A DNA stretch of 36,937 nucleotides from Bacteriovoracaceae bacterium (GTDB taxonomy: Bacteria > Bdellovibrionota > Bacteriovoracia > Bacteriovoracales > Bacteriovoracaceae): the NCBI GenBank assembly GCA_028101965.1, contig JAOHMI010000021.1, positions 1-36,937 of the forward strand. The letters run 5' to 3'. Positions 27,352 to 36,782 of the stretch are shown here, one piece after another. The position numbers were made by a program, and so were the translations under genes. The number at the start of each line of letters is the position of its first letter. The first letter of the stretch is position 1. The notes under the pieces were generated by a model. It was not told the origin of the DNA, ran no database searches, and saw nothing but the letters and a program-made list of their open reading frames with translations.

Positions 27352-29145
27352 ATGAAGTTAAAGAACAAATTATTACTATCTATTTTGATTTTAATTCTCC
27401 TATCTCTAGGATCCTTATCCTATTTCTTTTATAAAACATTGATCTCTGACAAAATTACTTACTTGCTCGAAGTGAACCAGAATACTTCAAAACAGCTCGT
27501 TTCTGACCTTAATGGGCAAATACAACAATCCATGGATATGGCAAAAGTAATATTAAATTCTGAACAAAACCCTTATGTCAATCAACATAAAACTCAATTT
27601 TATTTAAGCTTACCAAAAAATTATTCATTTAAGTATTATGAGATTCAAGATAAAAACCTTAACTTAATTAGTTCCCATCCAATTCAAAACAACTCTCTAA
27701 GAAACTTAAATTACCAACAAATAAATAACTTATTTCTCAAAGAGCATGATGTAAAAGAAGAAGAGAATAGAATTGCCTCTTCATTTACCTTCAAGAAAGA
27801 TAAAACAATCGTAAATGTTTACTTTTATGATCAAGGTGGAAGATACATACTGCACCTTTCAAAACTCTCACCTTCAGTGATTAAGTCAGAGCAAAGTTTT
27901 TCAGGTTTGAGTATCAACCTATACAATCAAAATTCACAATCAATCACACCTTTATTGGGACAAAACTTAAAAATAACGGCAAAAGATATTAATAAGCTAA
28001 AACATTTCTCGACACAAAAAGAGAAAATAAAAGGAAAAAGTTACTATTTAACATCAACCCCTTATCCAAATGGACGTTTAATTATTTTAACTTTTTTTAA
28101 AGAAAGTATAATTTTCGACGCCTTCTCCTCAATCTTGATCAAAGTTCTAGGTATAATTATTTTAATAGCAGCATTTGGAGTTTTTAGCTCTACTATTTTA
28201 GCCAAATCTTTTTTAGCACCAATTTATGAAATTATCGACCACACAGATAAGATTGCCCGTGGCCAACTAGACCTTAGAATTAACTTGAAAAGAAATGATG
28301 AATTAAAAATATTAGAAAACTCTGTAAACTCTATGTCTGAAAAGCTAATACTTTATTTAGAGTCAGTAAAAGAAAAAGCCAGTATCGATAAAGAAATTGA
28401 AATTACAGGGCAAATACAGCAAAAGTTTTTTCACCAAAATCAAAAGCTTACCTTTCCCTCTCTAGAAGCTTACGGATCATATTTTCCTGCAAGCAAGTGT
28501 GGAGGTGACTGGTGGGCAGCTCGTAGGATTGATGAGCACAAGTCTCTTATTATGATTGGGGACGCCACAGGACATGGACTTCCAGCCGCCTTTGTAACAG
28601 CAACGATTCATTGCTTTTTTATTCTCTACAAAGAACTTGAAACCTTAAAAAAAGAAAAATACTCAAACCCTGCTTCAATTATGGCTTTTTTAAACCAAGT
28701 TATTCATACACTTGGAGGAGATATACTACTCACCTTTTTTATAGGAATTTTTGATGAAAGGGATAAAAGCCTCAAATATTGCAATGCAAGTCATAATTTC
28801 CCAATTGTTTATAATCAAGAAACTGAAAAAACAAAGCAGTTAAAGTTTTTAGACGATTCCTTTAACCCTAGGCTAGGAGAATCGAAACAATCAAAATATT
28901 CTTCAACAGATGTTACTCTCTCTCCTGGGGATTCTATTCTTTTCTATACTGATGGTATAACAGAAGGCAGGAATGCAAACGATCAAGAATTTGGAGAGAG
29001 AAGGCTTGGGAAAATATTAATCGAAAATAAATTAAATGATGTGCAAACTGTGGCCACGAATGTCTACGATTCTGCTCTAGTTTTCTATAATGGGATTATT
29101 CCTGATGACGATATAACATTATTATCAGTTCAAGTTAAATCCTAG
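27352..29145 (+). CDS. Membrane SpoIIE/RsbU-type protein phosphatase with HAMP
   Basis: A 597-residue sensor phosphatase. The first transmembrane helix is about 7-27, a periplasmic sensor domain covers about 28-255, the second helix is about 260-283, and a HAMP domain (about 284-338) with a short coiled coil leads to a PP2C-type SpoIIE domain (about 365-597). All metal and active-site motifs are intact: GGDWW (384-388), GDATGHG (403-409), FYTDGITE (531-538) and DDDIT (585-589). By analogy with RsbU it should remove phosphate from a STAS antagonist, here probably the protein encoded 74 nt downstream. The signal is sensed outside the inner membrane and is unknown. Confidence 0.93.
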   Translation: MKLKNKLLLSILILILLSLGSLSYFFYKTLISDKITYLLEVNQNTSKQLVSDLNGQIQQSMDMAKVILNSEQNPYVNQHKTQFYLSLPKNYSFKYYEIQDKNLNLISSHPIQNNSLRNLNYQQINNLFLKEHDVKEEENRIASSFTFKKDKTIVNVYFYDQGGRYILHLSKLSPSVIKSEQSFSGLSINLYNQNSQSITPLLGQNLKITAKDINKLKHFSTQKEKIKGKSYYLTSTPYPNGRLIILTFFKESIIFDAFSSILIKVLGIIILIAAFGVFSSTILAKSFLAPIYEIIDHTDKIARGQLDLRINLKRNDELKILENSVNSMSEKLILYLESVKEKASIDKEIEITGQIQQKFFHQNQKLTFPSLEAYGSYFPASKCGGDWWAARRIDEHKSLIMIGDATGHGLPAAFVTATIHCFFILYKELETLKKEKYSNPASIMAFLNQVIHTLGGDILLTFFIGIFDERDKSLKYCNASHNFPIVYNQETEKTKQLKFLDDSFNPRLGESKQSKYSSTDVTLSPGDSILFYTDGITEGRNANDQEFGERRLGKILIENKLNDVQTVATNVYDSALVFYNGIIPDDDITLLSVQVKS

Positions 29146-29219
29146 CGTACATTTTTCCTCTTTATGACGAACGGTAGTATGTTAAAATAATCACTAATCT
29201 AATGAAATTGTGAGAATAC

Positions 29220-29702
29220 ATGGAATATAACTTCGAAGAACTTTTAGTGGTAAAAGAAAATGATGGAGAATCTACTATCTTTCATTTTTCTGGTGTCATT
29301 AATGAAGAGTTTCTGCAGCAGCAAATTGAAATTCCAATATCTCCAAATATTGTTTTAGATTTAGATAAAGTAAAGCTGATTAACTCTTGTGGCATAAGAG
29401 AATGGATACGTTTTATTCAAAGAATGGATCAACAAGAAAAGATTATTTATCGTCAAATTCCAAAAGTTTTTATCAATCAAATGAATATTGTAAAAGGTTT
29501 TGTAACTAAAAACTCTCTCGTTGAAAGTTTCTATGCACCTTATTTTGATGAAGACAATGACCTTGAAATGGATAAATTAATTTTCACAGATCAAGTTGTT
29601 GATTCTCAGGCTCCAGTCTTTATGAACGAACAAGGGAATGAACTAGAGTTTGATGCATTTGAATCTACTTATTTCAAGTTTCTCAAAGAGATTGGATCAT
29701 GA
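29220..29702 (+). CDS. STAS-domain (RsbV/SpoIIAA-like) antagonist
   Basis: A 160-residue cytoplasmic protein. Residues about 8-105 follow the STAS fold: IVLDLDKVKLINSCGIREWI (44-63) aligns with the DLS-x-DSSG-LG segment of anti-sigma antagonists. Serine 56 lies at the phospho-acceptor position; the preceding Asp is Asn and the following Ser is Cys. Residues about 106-160 are an acidic extension (DEDNDLEMDK) not usual in RsbV. It lies between a matching phosphatase and a protein with a kinase-like ATPase domain, so it is probably the switch protein of this cassette. It is 5 nt from the next gene. Confidence 0.8.
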   Translation: MEYNFEELLVVKENDGESTIFHFSGVINEEFLQQQIEIPISPNIVLDLDKVKLINSCGIREWIRFIQRMDQQEKIIYRQIPKVFINQMNIVKGFVTKNSLVESFYAPYFDEDNDLEMDKLIFTDQVVDSQAPVFMNEQGNELEFDAFESTYFKFLKEIGS

Positions 29703-29707
29703 AATAA

Positions 29708-31828
29708 ATGGCAAGTGAAGAAAATAAATTAAGTGAATCTGAACTCATTGAATTCTTAACTTCAAATGACCATGATAAAAATATAAAATTACAAATAGAA
29801 GATCTATCTTCTGAAATTTTAAAAAAATATTTCCACCTTATAAGTCGATCAAATTTAAATGTAAAAAATTTTAAAATTTCATATTTTAATTTAAAAAGAG
29901 ATAAAAAAATTAATATTAATTATCTTGCCAAAGACCTCTATTCCATTCAAAAATTTAGCAAAATATTTATTCCAAAAAACCATGAAAACGAAATATTTTA
30001 TTGCGACCTCAATAATTACTCAGATCTAAGCATTCACCCATTTTACTCAAACATTCACTATTCAAATTTTGAAATGATATTTCAACCTGTTTTATCAGCA
30101 AACAATGCAGGGCAAATTATCTATGCTAATAATCAAGCCTTAGATATGTTTTCCTTAACACCCAAAAAAGTTCTCAGACGAAAAACAAATCTATCTGAAT
30201 TAATAAAAGTGACACAAGGACAAAATTTAATTGAAGCTAATAAATTTTCTGAAGTTTATCTAAATAATTATGTAGAAATTGATTATGAAAATTTAATCAC
30301 ATCAATCACAAGCAGAATGAGAATTGGAATTAAAAAAGACGACTCTTTTCCCCAACAGGCTGCAAGTATAAACTATATTATCTATCTTTACCCTGTAGAT
30401 ATTGAGGAAATGCTCCAAGAAAAATACAAAACGAAGAAGAGCGAAGTTAAAAACTTAAAAATTGAAAGTGAAGTTAAAGAAGAGAAAATTCATAATTTAA
30501 AAAATAAGGCATTAACTGATTCATTAACAGGATTAGCTAATAAACGAGCTTACACTGAGCTATGTAGCAATATATTGAAAAACAAGAATTTTGAAAGTCT
30601 GGCTCTCGTCATTATTGACTTTGACAGATTCAAAAAGATTAATGATACCTATGGGCATCCAGTGGGCGATATTTGCCTTAAGGAGTTTGCTAAACTGGCA
30701 GAACATACAAAAAGACCAAGTGACTTCGTTTGCCGCTGGGGAGGAGAGGAGTTTTTATTTCTTCTGCAAAACCCTAAATCAGGAGCAGGAATAAAAGCAT
30801 TTTGTGAGCGGCTCCGTATCAGCACAGAAGAAAATTCGACCGTCGCCTTAGGAGAAGAATTGAAATTCACTTGTTCAATTGGAGCAACACTACTATTTAA
30901 AGAAAACTTAAGAGATCAAAGTACATTTGAATATGCACTGAACAAGGCAGATAAAGCTCTCTACTTCTGTAAAAGAAATGGGCGAAACCAATCTTTAGTC
31001 TCATCATTTTATGATGAAATGAATATTTCTCAAGAATATCAAAACTCTCTTTTTTTTGAAGAAGTGAATGATAATGAAGAAATTAAGAATCTCATTTTTC
31101 AAATTGAAGATGCGTACGTTTCAGCTCCTAAAAATGCCATCAAACTTTCTCCCTATTACTCTCTTTCAGTCAAGTCAGATGAATATATTGAAAAAGTTTT
31201 GACTTTCAAACCACAATTAACCTGCAACTTCAAAGATAGTGAATCAAATCAAATGGGAGTCAAAGATTTAACCAACTTTCTAAAGGGACTACCAAACGAA
31301 GAGTTTACTATTAGTGACTCAAGTCTAACTTTACCTGAAATAGAGTCAAACATGAATGATGCTTTCGAAAGCTTCACTTATCCTACTCATGTTAAAGAAG
31401 TATTTTATCTCATTAAAGATGAGTTAATGAGTAATGCAACTTATAATGCTCCTATTGATCGCGAAGGAAGACCTCTTTACAAAAACATTGAACGGTCAAA
31501 AAGCCTCAACTTTATTAATCAAGCCAAACCCTTTACCATAAGTTATATGTTTAGAGAAGAATTGATCATGCTGGAAGTTACAGACTTTTATGGCAGCTTA
31601 CAAGTGGAAGACATTCAGAAGTTTATGTTCGATAGAAAAACCCCCAGTAAATTCAAAGAAAAAGGTGGTGCAGGTATTGGCCTTCATCTATTATTTCAAA
31701 ATAGTGATCAATTTTTTATTAAAATTTTAAAGAATAAATCAACGACTTTTCGATGCATTTTGTATCCTAAGTCTAAAAATAAAGAATTTTTAAACGGATT
31801 TAGAAGCTTTGCGATGCTTTCAGATTAA
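29708..31828 (+). CDS. PAS-like / GGDEF diguanylate cyclase / HATPase (RsbW-like) fusion
   Basis: A 706-residue protein. Residues 1-110 are of unknown fold; about 118-235 is PAS-like (QPVLSANNAGQIIYANNQAL); about 236-268 is a coiled coil. The GGDEF domain (about 268-432) has DSLTGLANKRAY (271-282), DFDRFKKIND (304-313) and GGEEF (345-349), with an I-site RxxD (336-339) exactly five residues before it, so it should make c-di-GMP and be product-inhibited. Residues about 555-690 look like an anti-sigma-type HATPase: N-box DELMSNATYNAP (571-582), a D-F-Y-G form of the DxG box (626-629) and GGAGIGLHLL (653-662). It has an insertion after the N-box (IDREGRPLYKNIERSKS) and no H-box, so it is like RsbW rather than a sensor kinase. 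Last gene of the cassette. Confidence 0.85.
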   Translation: MASEENKLSESELIEFLTSNDHDKNIKLQIEDLSSEILKKYFHLISRSNLNVKNFKISYFNLKRDKKININYLAKDLYSIQKFSKIFIPKNHENEIFYCDLNNYSDLSIHPFYSNIHYSNFEMIFQPVLSANNAGQIIYANNQALDMFSLTPKKVLRRKTNLSELIKVTQGQNLIEANKFSEVYLNNYVEIDYENLITSITSRMRIGIKKDDSFPQQAASINYIIYLYPVDIEEMLQEKYKTKKSEVKNLKIESEVKEEKIHNLKNKALTDSLTGLANKRAYTELCSNILKNKNFESLALVIIDFDRFKKINDTYGHPVGDICLKEFAKLAEHTKRPSDFVCRWGGEEFLFLLQNPKSGAGIKAFCERLRISTEENSTVALGEELKFTCSIGATLLFKENLRDQSTFEYALNKADKALYFCKRNGRNQSLVSSFYDEMNISQEYQNSLFFEEVNDNEEIKNLIFQIEDAYVSAPKNAIKLSPYYSLSVKSDEYIEKVLTFKPQLTCNFKDSESNQMGVKDLTNFLKGLPNEEFTISDSSLTLPEIESNMNDAFESFTYPTHVKEVFYLIKDELMSNATYNAPIDREGRPLYKNIERSKSLNFINQAKPFTISYMFREELIMLEVTDFYGSLQVEDIQKFMFDRKTPSKFKEKGGAGIGLHLLFQNSDQFFIKILKNKSTTFRCILYPKSKNKEFLNGFRSFAMLSD

Positions 31829-31836
31829 TGAACAAT

Positions 31837-33381
31837 TTATTCCCACTCAATGGTACCAGGTGGCTTATTCGTTATATCAAGAACGACACGGGTAATACCA
31901 CTCACTTCATTAGTTATTCGGCTAGCAACTTTTTCAAAAAACGAATAAGGAAGTTGAGAAAAATTTGCAGTCATTCCATCAACTGAATCAACGAGCCTTA
32001 GAGCAATAATCTCTTCATAAGCTCTTCCATCCCCCTTTACTCCAACCGTTTTCTGAGGAATACAAACTGTAAAAGCTTGCCAGGTTTTATTGTATAAATT
32101 CTGAGAAACTAACTCTTCGTATAAAATTTGATCTGACTCTTTTACTTTTCTTACTCTATCACCAGTCAACTCACCTAGAACTCGAACCCCTATACCTGGC
32201 CCAGGAAAAGGATGTCGATACAACCATTCATCTTTTAACTTTAAAAGACTTCCTATTTGCCGAACTTCATCTTTAAATAGCTTATTTAATGGTTCAATTA
32301 ATTTAAGTTTCATTCTTTCAGGAAGCCCACCTACATTGTGATGACTCTTGATAGTAACCGACTTCCCTTTACCTTTAAAAGGAGAAATTGATTCAATTAC
32401 ATCTGGATACAGAGTACCTTGAAGAAGATGAGTGAATTCAATATTATGAGATTCCTGATATTCTTTTACTTTTTTCTCAAATATATCAATAAACGATTTA
32501 CCGATAATTTTTCGTTTCTGCTCAGGATCACTAACTCCTTGGAGTTTTTCAAAGAAATAGTCTTTTGCTTCAACAACTTCAATTTTAAAATCTAAGTTCT
32601 TCTGTAATAATTCAATATGATGATTATCTTGATATCGAACGAGGCCATGGTCGACAAAAAAACAATAGAGTGATTCGCCATAAATTTCATAAGCCATTTG
32701 AGCTGCAACTAATGAATCCACACCACCCGAAAAAGCACATAAGACTTTGGCATTCTCAAAGGATTTTAAATAGACACGACAATGCTCTAATAAAGAGCTA
32801 AATTCTAAATTCTTATCTACTTTCGCAATACTATCAAAGAAATAATTGAAAAAATCGTCGCCATTTTCAGTGTGATGTACTTCAGGATGGAACTGTAAGG
32901 CCATAATAGGTTTATTAATATGCTTTACCGCAGCGATGTATTCATTTTTGGATTCAAAGATGACCTCAAGTTCAGATCCTGGATTCTCCAAATGATCTGA
33001 ATGCGACATCCAAACATCGTATTTATCTTTTAGTTCTGAATGTTTTTTCTTAACAATATGAGCTTTTCCATATTCACCTGATATACCTTTCACAACGGTA
33101 CCACCAAAATATTGTCCAATTAACTGCATCCCATAACAAATACCTAAAACTGGAAGGCTTGGATCTGTAAAGAAAGAGGAGTAATCTGTCTTATCATCAA
33201 ATACTGATTGAGGACCACCGGATAAGATTAAGGCCAATGGTCTAGATTCCTGAATTACTTTTAAACAGTCTTCGACAGTTATAATTTCAGAATAATATCC
33301 AAGTTCTCTTAACCTTCTTGTTATTAGCTGAGTATATTGAGAGCCAAAATCAACAATCCACACTTCATCGATATTTTTCAT
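31837..33381 (-). CDS. guaA: GMP synthase (glutamine-hydrolysing)
   Basis: A 514-residue enzyme that aminates XMP to GMP. The class I glutamine amidotransferase domain has GICYG (nucleophile C82) and the triad partners in FHPEVHH (H165, E167). The ATP-pyrophosphatase domain starts with SGGVDS (218-223), and the C-terminal dimerisation domain ends with KPPGTIEWE, the usual conserved end. It is 10 nt downstream of guaB, the preceding step of the pathway. It converges on the GGDEF fusion gene with only 8 nt between stops. Confidence 0.97.
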   Translation of the reverse strand: MKNIDEVWIVDFGSQYTQLITRRLRELGYYSEIITVEDCLKVIQESRPLALILSGGPQSVFDDKTDYSSFFTDPSLPVLGICYGMQLIGQYFGGTVVKGISGEYGKAHIVKKKHSELKDKYDVWMSHSDHLENPGSELEVIFESKNEYIAAVKHINKPIMALQFHPEVHHTENGDDFFNYFFDSIAKVDKNLEFSSLLEHCRVYLKSFENAKVLCAFSGGVDSLVAAQMAYEIYGESLYCFFVDHGLVRYQDNHHIELLQKNLDFKIEVVEAKDYFFEKLQGVSDPEQKRKIIGKSFIDIFEKKVKEYQESHNIEFTHLLQGTLYPDVIESISPFKGKGKSVTIKSHHNVGGLPERMKLKLIEPLNKLFKDEVRQIGSLLKLKDEWLYRHPFPGPGIGVRVLGELTGDRVRKVKESDQILYEELVSQNLYNKTWQAFTVCIPQKTVGVKGDGRAYEEIIALRLVDSVDGMTANFSQLPYSFFEKVASRITNEVSGITRVVLDITNKPPGTIEWE

Positions 33382-33391
33382 AAATAGTTTC

Positions 33392-34855
33392 TCAAGTCAT
33401 CCTATAATTTGGTGCATCTTTAGTAATAATCACATCATGAGGATGAGATTCTTTAAAAGATGAATTCGATATTTTAACAAACTCTGCTCTTTCAAATAAT
33501 TCATTAATATTCTCAGCTCCGACATAGCCCATACCAGATCGAAGGCCACCTAATAATTGGTATAAAGTATCTTTTAGCTTTCCTCGATAAGGAACTTGCC
33601 CTTCAATTCCTTCTGGTACTAATTTATTCATGTCCATAACATCATTTTGCCCATATCGATCTTTCGAACCTTTATCCATCGAAGTCAAAGATCCCATACC
33701 ACGATAAACTTTAAAAGCCCTACCTTGATATAAAATCATTTCTCCAGGGCTTGTATCCGTTCCGGCCAATAGTGAACCAATCATAACCGATTGAGCACCG
33801 GCCGCCAGCGCTTTAACAATATCACCACTATACTTAATTCCCCCATCTGCGATACAAGGAATACCATAGCCTCGAGCGAATTCACTTATTTCAAAAATTG
33901 CATCTAATTGGGGAACCCCAACTCCAGCAATGACTCTTGTTGTACAAATACTTCCAGGACCGACACCGATTTTAAGCCCATCAACTCCGCGATCAATTAA
34001 ATCTTTGGCCGCTTCAACTGTTGCGATATTACCTGCGATAACATCCACTGGTGCACCCATCAGTTTTATTTTTTCAAGCATACTCAAAACACCAGCTGAA
34101 TGACCATGGGCCGTATCGATCACTATAACATCAACCCCAGCATCGATTAAAGCTCTCGTTCTTTCGAGTTCATTTTCACCAACCCCAACAGCTGCGGCTA
34201 CGATTAATCGTCCATAACTGTCTTTATTTGCGAGGGGGAATTGATCAGACTTCTCCATATCCTTGATCGTGATTAAACCTAGTAATTCTCCTGCTTTTGT
34301 CAGTACAGGCAATTTTTCGATTCGATGTTGATGCAATAATTTTTTTGCATTCTCTATTGATGTCCCTTCCTCAATTGTAACCGGTGAGGCCGTCATAATA
34401 TCTTTAATTAAGAGTCCATAATTAGTTTCAAACCTGATATCTCTATTCGTTATAATTCCAACAAGTTGGTTTTGTTCATCAACGACTGGAAAACCACTGA
34501 ATCCATGCTGATCTTTTAGTTCAATTACCTTCTTTAGATTATCTTCAGGGCTAACCACGATAGGGTTCATAACCATACCTGATTCAAATTTTTTAACTTT
34601 ATTTACTTCCCTTGCTTGATCCTCAATCCCTAAGTTTTTATGAATAACCCCTATTCCTCCTTCCTTTGCCATTGCAATGGCCGTGGAGCTTTCAGTCACT
34701 GTATCCATTGCTGCACTTGAAAGTGGTATTTTTAATTGTACGTTTCGACTAAATTGGGAGCTGATATTTACCTGGTTTGGAAGCACTTGCGAGTGTCTTG
34801 GTCTCAGCAGTACATCATCATAAGTTAAATACGTTTTCTCAGTAATGATTCTCAT
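33392..34855 (-). CDS. guaB: IMP dehydrogenase
   Basis: A 487-residue enzyme that oxidises IMP to XMP. A longer reading from 34912 exists, but [17 protein letters not shown] at 34855 is the family's normal start, and AGGAC lies a few bases before it; the longer form would overlap the upstream gene. A CBS pair is inserted at about 96-206. The catalytic loop GPGSICTTR holds C304. Downstream YRGMGS and the flap region RYGQND are present. It forms an operon with guaA and probably with the two upstream exported/regulatory genes. Confidence 0.96.
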   Translation of the reverse strand: MRIITEKTYLTYDDVLLRPRHSQVLPNQVNISSQFSRNVQLKIPLSSAAMDTVTESSTAIAMAKEGGIGVIHKNLGIEDQAREVNKVKKFESGMVMNPIVVSPEDNLKKVIELKDQHGFSGFPVVDEQNQLVGIITNRDIRFETNYGLLIKDIMTASPVTIEEGTSIENAKKLLHQHRIEKLPVLTKAGELLGLITIKDMEKSDQFPLANKDSYGRLIVAAAVGVGENELERTRALIDAGVDVIVIDTAHGHSAGVLSMLEKIKLMGAPVDVIAGNIATVEAAKDLIDRGVDGLKIGVGPGSICTTRVIAGVGVPQLDAIFEISEFARGYGIPCIADGGIKYSGDIVKALAAGAQSVMIGSLLAGTDTSPGEMILYQGRAFKVYRGMGSLTSMDKGSKDRYGQNDVMDMNKLVPEGIEGQVPYRGKLKDTLYQLLGGLRSGMGYVGAENINELFERAEFVKISNSSFKESHPHDVIITKDAPNYRMT

Positions 34856-34880
34856 TGGTATATGTCCTAAATGATTAATT

Positions 34881-35657
34881 TTAAAATGTATTTTCTTGCT
34901 TTTGAACTTCAAAAGCAGGTCTCTTTACTTCAGTTTTGGGAAGTGGTTCACTCTTATTAATCTTACTCTCTATTTTTACTTGATGAGTAGAATTGTGAAA
35001 GTCAATGGAGCTCTTTAGTGAACTTTTTTCAGGCTTTTCGACTTTGGGAAGGATAGAGAATTCTTTTTTAGGCGCTTTTTTTAAAATAGTGAATTCTTTT
35101 TTAGGTGCTTTTTTTAAATAGGTATTTTTCCTCTCAAATTTAAATAACTTTCCTGAAAAACTTTGATCTAAAATTACTCCCTTAAACAGATATTGCCTGA
35201 GAGCTTTATTAATACAATATATTTTTCCATAGGCGGTTTTTAAATCAGTTTTTTCCCCTTTAGCATAAGTTAGACCAACGGATTCAATTTGGTGAAATAA
35301 ATCCTTAATTGCGCGACAAAAAGGGCGTTTAGGCTTCAACTTACAACTCATATCTTTTCGATAGTAAATATCTTCTCCTAAGAAACCATTTGTTTTAACA
35401 TGAACTAAATTTTTGCAATAGTTTACTGAGTAACTCGAAGGTAGAAATCGATGAAAGGAGATGTTTACTTCGCAATCCGTCTTTTTAATAAAAACATATT
35501 GTGAAAACATATTGAAAACACCAAATTTGGAATTAATCTTTTCATCAAAACCGCTACTTAAGCATGAAGTTGTTGTAACCCCTAATAATAAATTAGGGAA
35601 CAAAGATAAGCCCAACCAAAGGGAAAAAGTAAAATAATTAAACTTCCAAAACTGCAT
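34881..35657 (-). CDS. Exported six-cysteine protein with a KKAPKKEF repeat
   Basis: A 258-residue protein with an N-terminal signal or anchor (FTFSLWLGLSLFPNLLLG, about 9-26). The globular part (27-175) has cysteines at 32, 62, 81, 105, 114 and 148, probably three disulfides. The tail (176-258) is Lys/Pro/Ser-rich with an exact tandem duplication KKAPKKEF (182-189 and 193-200), probably disordered and possibly wall-binding. No family is recognised. It overlaps the upstream gene by 20 nt and ends 25 nt before guaB. Confidence 0.7.
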   Translation of the reverse strand: MQFWKFNYFTFSLWLGLSLFPNLLLGVTTTSCLSSGFDEKINSKFGVFNMFSQYVFIKKTDCEVNISFHRFLPSSYSVNYCKNLVHVKTNGFLGEDIYYRKDMSCKLKPKRPFCRAIKDLFHQIESVGLTYAKGEKTDLKTAYGKIYCINKALRQYLFKGVILDQSFSGKLFKFERKNTYLKKAPKKEFTILKKAPKKEFSILPKVEKPEKSSLKSSIDFHNSTHQVKIESKINKSEPLPKTEVKRPAFEVQKQENTF

Positions 35658-36753
35658 TTTTATCCACTTCTAAAATAATTGTCGAAGAATCTGTATCAAG
35701 AAAATAACCCGTATTTTTAGACCTTAATTGAAAAGCTAGTTCATCAACTATATCTTTGGGGTAAATACGCTGATTATTAAAAATATCTAAAAATTCATTT
35801 TCCTCACAATATTTTGACCATAATCGCTTAAACCCAGGGGAATAAACCAATAACCTTTCTCCATGCTTTAAAGTTAAGGTATTTTTGTAGACTTTCGTCA
35901 TTGGTAGTAAACTTGTTTCTTCTTCTCCTTCAATCAAATTATTTCCAGACAGCTCTAAGCCAAAAGAGTTAGTTCTATAATAAGTAAGGGTAAGATTATT
36001 TAAGTTAACTTCCGTTAAGCAAAAATCAAAAGTAATTTTCTTATCATTCTTGAATGTATCCCTTACTTGTAAGTCTAGATTTTTGAGGTAGAACTCCAAA
36101 TCGACGTCCTTTTTCACAAAAGTTTTTAAATCTAGAAATAATTTCATTAGTAAGTTTGATAGAAGGTAACTATTAGTCGTGGTACAGTATAAATAGAATT
36201 TTGAGTTTTCAGAAAATGCATCGAAATAATCCCCTCCTGGAGATCTACCAGCACAATACTTACTAAATAATTGTATATTCTTTACAGATTCTTTTCTAAA
36301 GAAGACAACGCGATCATATATCTTTTTAATTTGAATTAAGTGTTCTTCAAATACGTCAACAATACCAGATATTTTCTGATCAAAGTCTACTAATTGATTA
36401 CGATAATTTTCTTGTTTTTCGACTAAATAATTTATACCTCTAAAGATGGATTGTAGGGTAACATTACTTGTATCAACATCAATATAAAGTGTTTCGGCAG
36501 GTAAGAAGCTCTTCGAGGAAATGGATTTTAACTCTTCAATATTTCCAAACACTAAAAGCGCTTCATTCTTTAAAAGCTGATCAATAAAAATCTGATCAGT
36601 ACTTAAACAGTTAGCATCTATAATGATTACTGTTGATAAAAAGCTTAATTTTAGAAAGTCCTCGGAAGTTACATATTGGAAAGTTATATTTTTTAAACTC
36701 TCCTCCTCAAAGAACATCTTTTTCAATCGATGATTATTATCAATTACAATCAT
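35638..36753 (-). CDS. Degenerate SpoIIE-like phosphatase with receiver-like N-terminus
   Basis: A 371-residue soluble protein. Residues 1-110 resemble a worn response-regulator receiver (TVIIIDANCL at 41-50, FGNIEEL). A coiled coil follows (about 111-150), then a PP2C/SpoIIE-like domain (about 160-365). GGDYFD (173-178) is kept, but the GDxxGHG loop is replaced by CTTTNSYLLSN (190-200), the TDGxxE loop by YSPGFKR (304-310), and the last motif reads DTDSST (353-358). Several metal-binding aspartates are therefore gone, so it is probably a pseudo-phosphatase that binds a phospho-STAS protein without cleaving it. A GAGGT site fixes the start. The next gene overlaps it by 20 nt. Confidence 0.75.
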   Translation of the reverse strand: MIVIDNNHRLKKMFFEEESLKNITFQYVTSEDFLKLSFLSTVIIIDANCLSTDQIFIDQLLKNEALLVFGNIEELKSISSKSFLPAETLYIDVDTSNVTLQSIFRGINYLVEKQENYRNQLVDFDQKISGIVDVFEEHLIQIKKIYDRVVFFRKESVKNIQLFSKYCAGRSPGGDYFDAFSENSKFYLYCTTTNSYLLSNLLMKLFLDLKTFVKKDVDLEFYLKNLDLQVRDTFKNDKKITFDFCLTEVNLNNLTLTYYRTNSFGLELSGNNLIEGEEETSLLPMTKVYKNTLTLKHGERLLVYSPGFKRLWSKYCEENEFLDIFNNQRIYPKDIVDELAFQLRSKNTGYFLDTDSSTIILEVDKNAVLEV

Positions 36754-36782
36754 TCTTACCTCAAATTTATCTATTTCTTAAA

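Noticed and set aside
34856-34912. N-terminal extension of guaB
   Set aside because: IMP dehydrogenases begin near the [10 protein letters not shown] segment; the extension overlaps the upstream gene and the later ATG has an AGGA site.
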